Shown here one piece after another: positions 6,323-6,681 of a DNA stretch of 6,681 bases. The stretch comes from Acidobacteriaceae bacterium. Its GTDB lineage: Bacteria; Acidobacteriota; Terriglobia; Terriglobales; SbA1. Made by a program: the position numbers and the translations under genes. A model generated the notes under the pieces. The model was not told where the DNA came from. It did not search any database and saw nothing but the letters and a program-made list of their open reading frames with translations. The DNA is taken from contig JAFAGX010000183.1 in NCBI GenBank assembly GCA_019237515.1, forward strand, positions 1-6,681, in the 5' to 3' direction. Numbering within the stretch: position 1 is the stretch's first letter; each line of letters begins with the position of its first letter.

Positions 6323-6541
6323 GTGTCTAAATCGACCGCGAATTTCTTTCATGCCTTGGCAGCCGTGCTGCTCGGCAATGCCATTTATTTCCTGCTCGAA
6401 AGGCACCTTCCTGTACGGGCACATCATTCGCCCTTCAAAATCGACCTCGGTATGATCGTGGATTTCTGGTTCTGTCTGGTGATTTTTGGCATTATCAAAA
6501 CCGTGGCGGGTCGCAGGGGTCGGAGAGAGCGCAAATTATGA
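6323..6541 (+). CDS. Small two-helix membrane protein of unknown function
   Basis: A GTG start at 6323 gives 72 residues. An in-frame TAA sits immediately upstream (6320-6322), so no earlier start is possible. Two hydrophobic segments, about 8-25 (FFHALAAVLLGNAIYFLL) and 43-61 (GMIVDFWFCLVIFGIIKTV), are joined by a loop with His and basic residues. The tail is strongly basic (RRGRRERKL). The positive-inside rule puts this tail, and hence both termini, in the cytoplasm. The only Shine-Dalgarno-like stretch, GAGG at 6307-6310, is 12 bases away and weak. The gene is divergent from recG with about 73 bases between starts. I recall similar short proteins in Acidobacteria but no function. Coding is supported by the clear membrane topology and the well-placed charge; the reverse-strand frame over the same bases shows no such pattern. 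Confidence 0.7.
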   Translation: MSKSTANFFHALAAVLLGNAIYFLLERHLPVRAHHSPFKIDLGMIVDFWFCLVIFGIIKTVAGRRGRRERKL

Positions 6542-6562
6542 ACTGCCCTGTTTGGTCTGGTA

Positions 6563-6584
6563 CCGGACGGCATCCGCCGTCCGG
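6563..6584. terminator. Perfect hairpin after the small membrane protein gene
   Basis: CCGGACGGC (6563-6571) and GCCGTCCGG (6576-6584) form nine GC-rich pairs around an ATCC loop, 21 bases after the stop codon. No T run follows on either strand, so classical intrinsic termination is uncertain; it may protect the 3' end or pause polymerase. The surrounding 6542-6681 shows no gene I can support. Confidence 0.5.
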
Positions 6585-6681
6585 AATTCAAGGCCGACGA
6601 GAGGCCCGTTACTTTTGGCACCTCGGCCATAACACGAATTCTCGATAAAATTTGGCCAGCCGAATGCAAAAAATCGCAATC

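Noticed and set aside
6538..6648. 36-residue frame starting in an ATGA overlap with the membrane protein stop
   Set aside because: No Shine-Dalgarno and no recognisable pattern; its composition follows the hairpin rather than a protein.
6424..6669. Minus-strand 81-residue open frame at the right end
   Set aside because: It is antisense to the membrane protein gene and the hairpin, with no ribosome binding site, motif or topology.
6542..6681. Open frame continuing in phase after the membrane protein stop codon (read-through or new gene)
   Set aside because: About 46 stop-free codons can occur by chance. There is no start with a ribosome binding site, and the frame passes straight through a perfect hairpin.

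Overview
The window most likely comes from the chromosome of an acidobacterium (Terriglobia/Koribacter-like). This is inferred from protein style, not from a marker gene. The support is a secreted c-type heme plus copper type II monooxygenase-like protein, a secreted serine hydrolase with a characteristic C-terminal extension, a very small secreted domain protein, and a two-helix membrane protein beside recG. All of these resemble acidobacterial proteins I know. Base composition is moderate and even. I see no insertion sequence, phage gene, CRISPR array, tRNA or rRNA.

Layout from left to right: (1) 1-662, minus strand: the N-terminal part of a PLP-dependent class I/II aminotransferase, cut by the window edge. 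(2) 755-2071, plus: an exported protein with one c-type heme site followed by a two-copper, PHM-like domain. (3) 2130-2450, minus: a small secreted DUF5818-like protein with a strong ribosome binding site. (4) 2651-4054, plus: a secreted beta-lactamase-fold serine hydrolase with a strong ribosome binding site. (5) 4066-6249 (or 6282), minus: the DNA helicase RecG. (6) 6323-6541, plus: a 72-residue, two-helix membrane protein. The last 140 bases hold a perfect hairpin and no gene I can support.

The six genes alternate strand without exception (- + - + - +), so no two can share an operon here. They form three divergent pairs with short shared control regions (663-754, 2451-2650, 6250-6322) and two convergent pairs (gaps 2072-2129 and 4055-4065). 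The first gap holds a strong hairpin. The second is only 11 bases and has no terminator. Nothing in the sequence ties the six products into one pathway: RecG and the aminotransferase are housekeeping or metabolic, while three others are exported.

The feature most worth attention is the heme plus copper monooxygenase-like protein, in which every copper ligand position of the PHM/DBM family can be matched. A second point is that three genes without a Shine-Dalgarno sequence each carry a -10-like hexamer 8-9 bases before the start codon, which suggests leaderless transcripts, whereas two exported-protein genes have near-perfect AGGAGG sites. I found no convincing sign of an undescribed multi-gene system.
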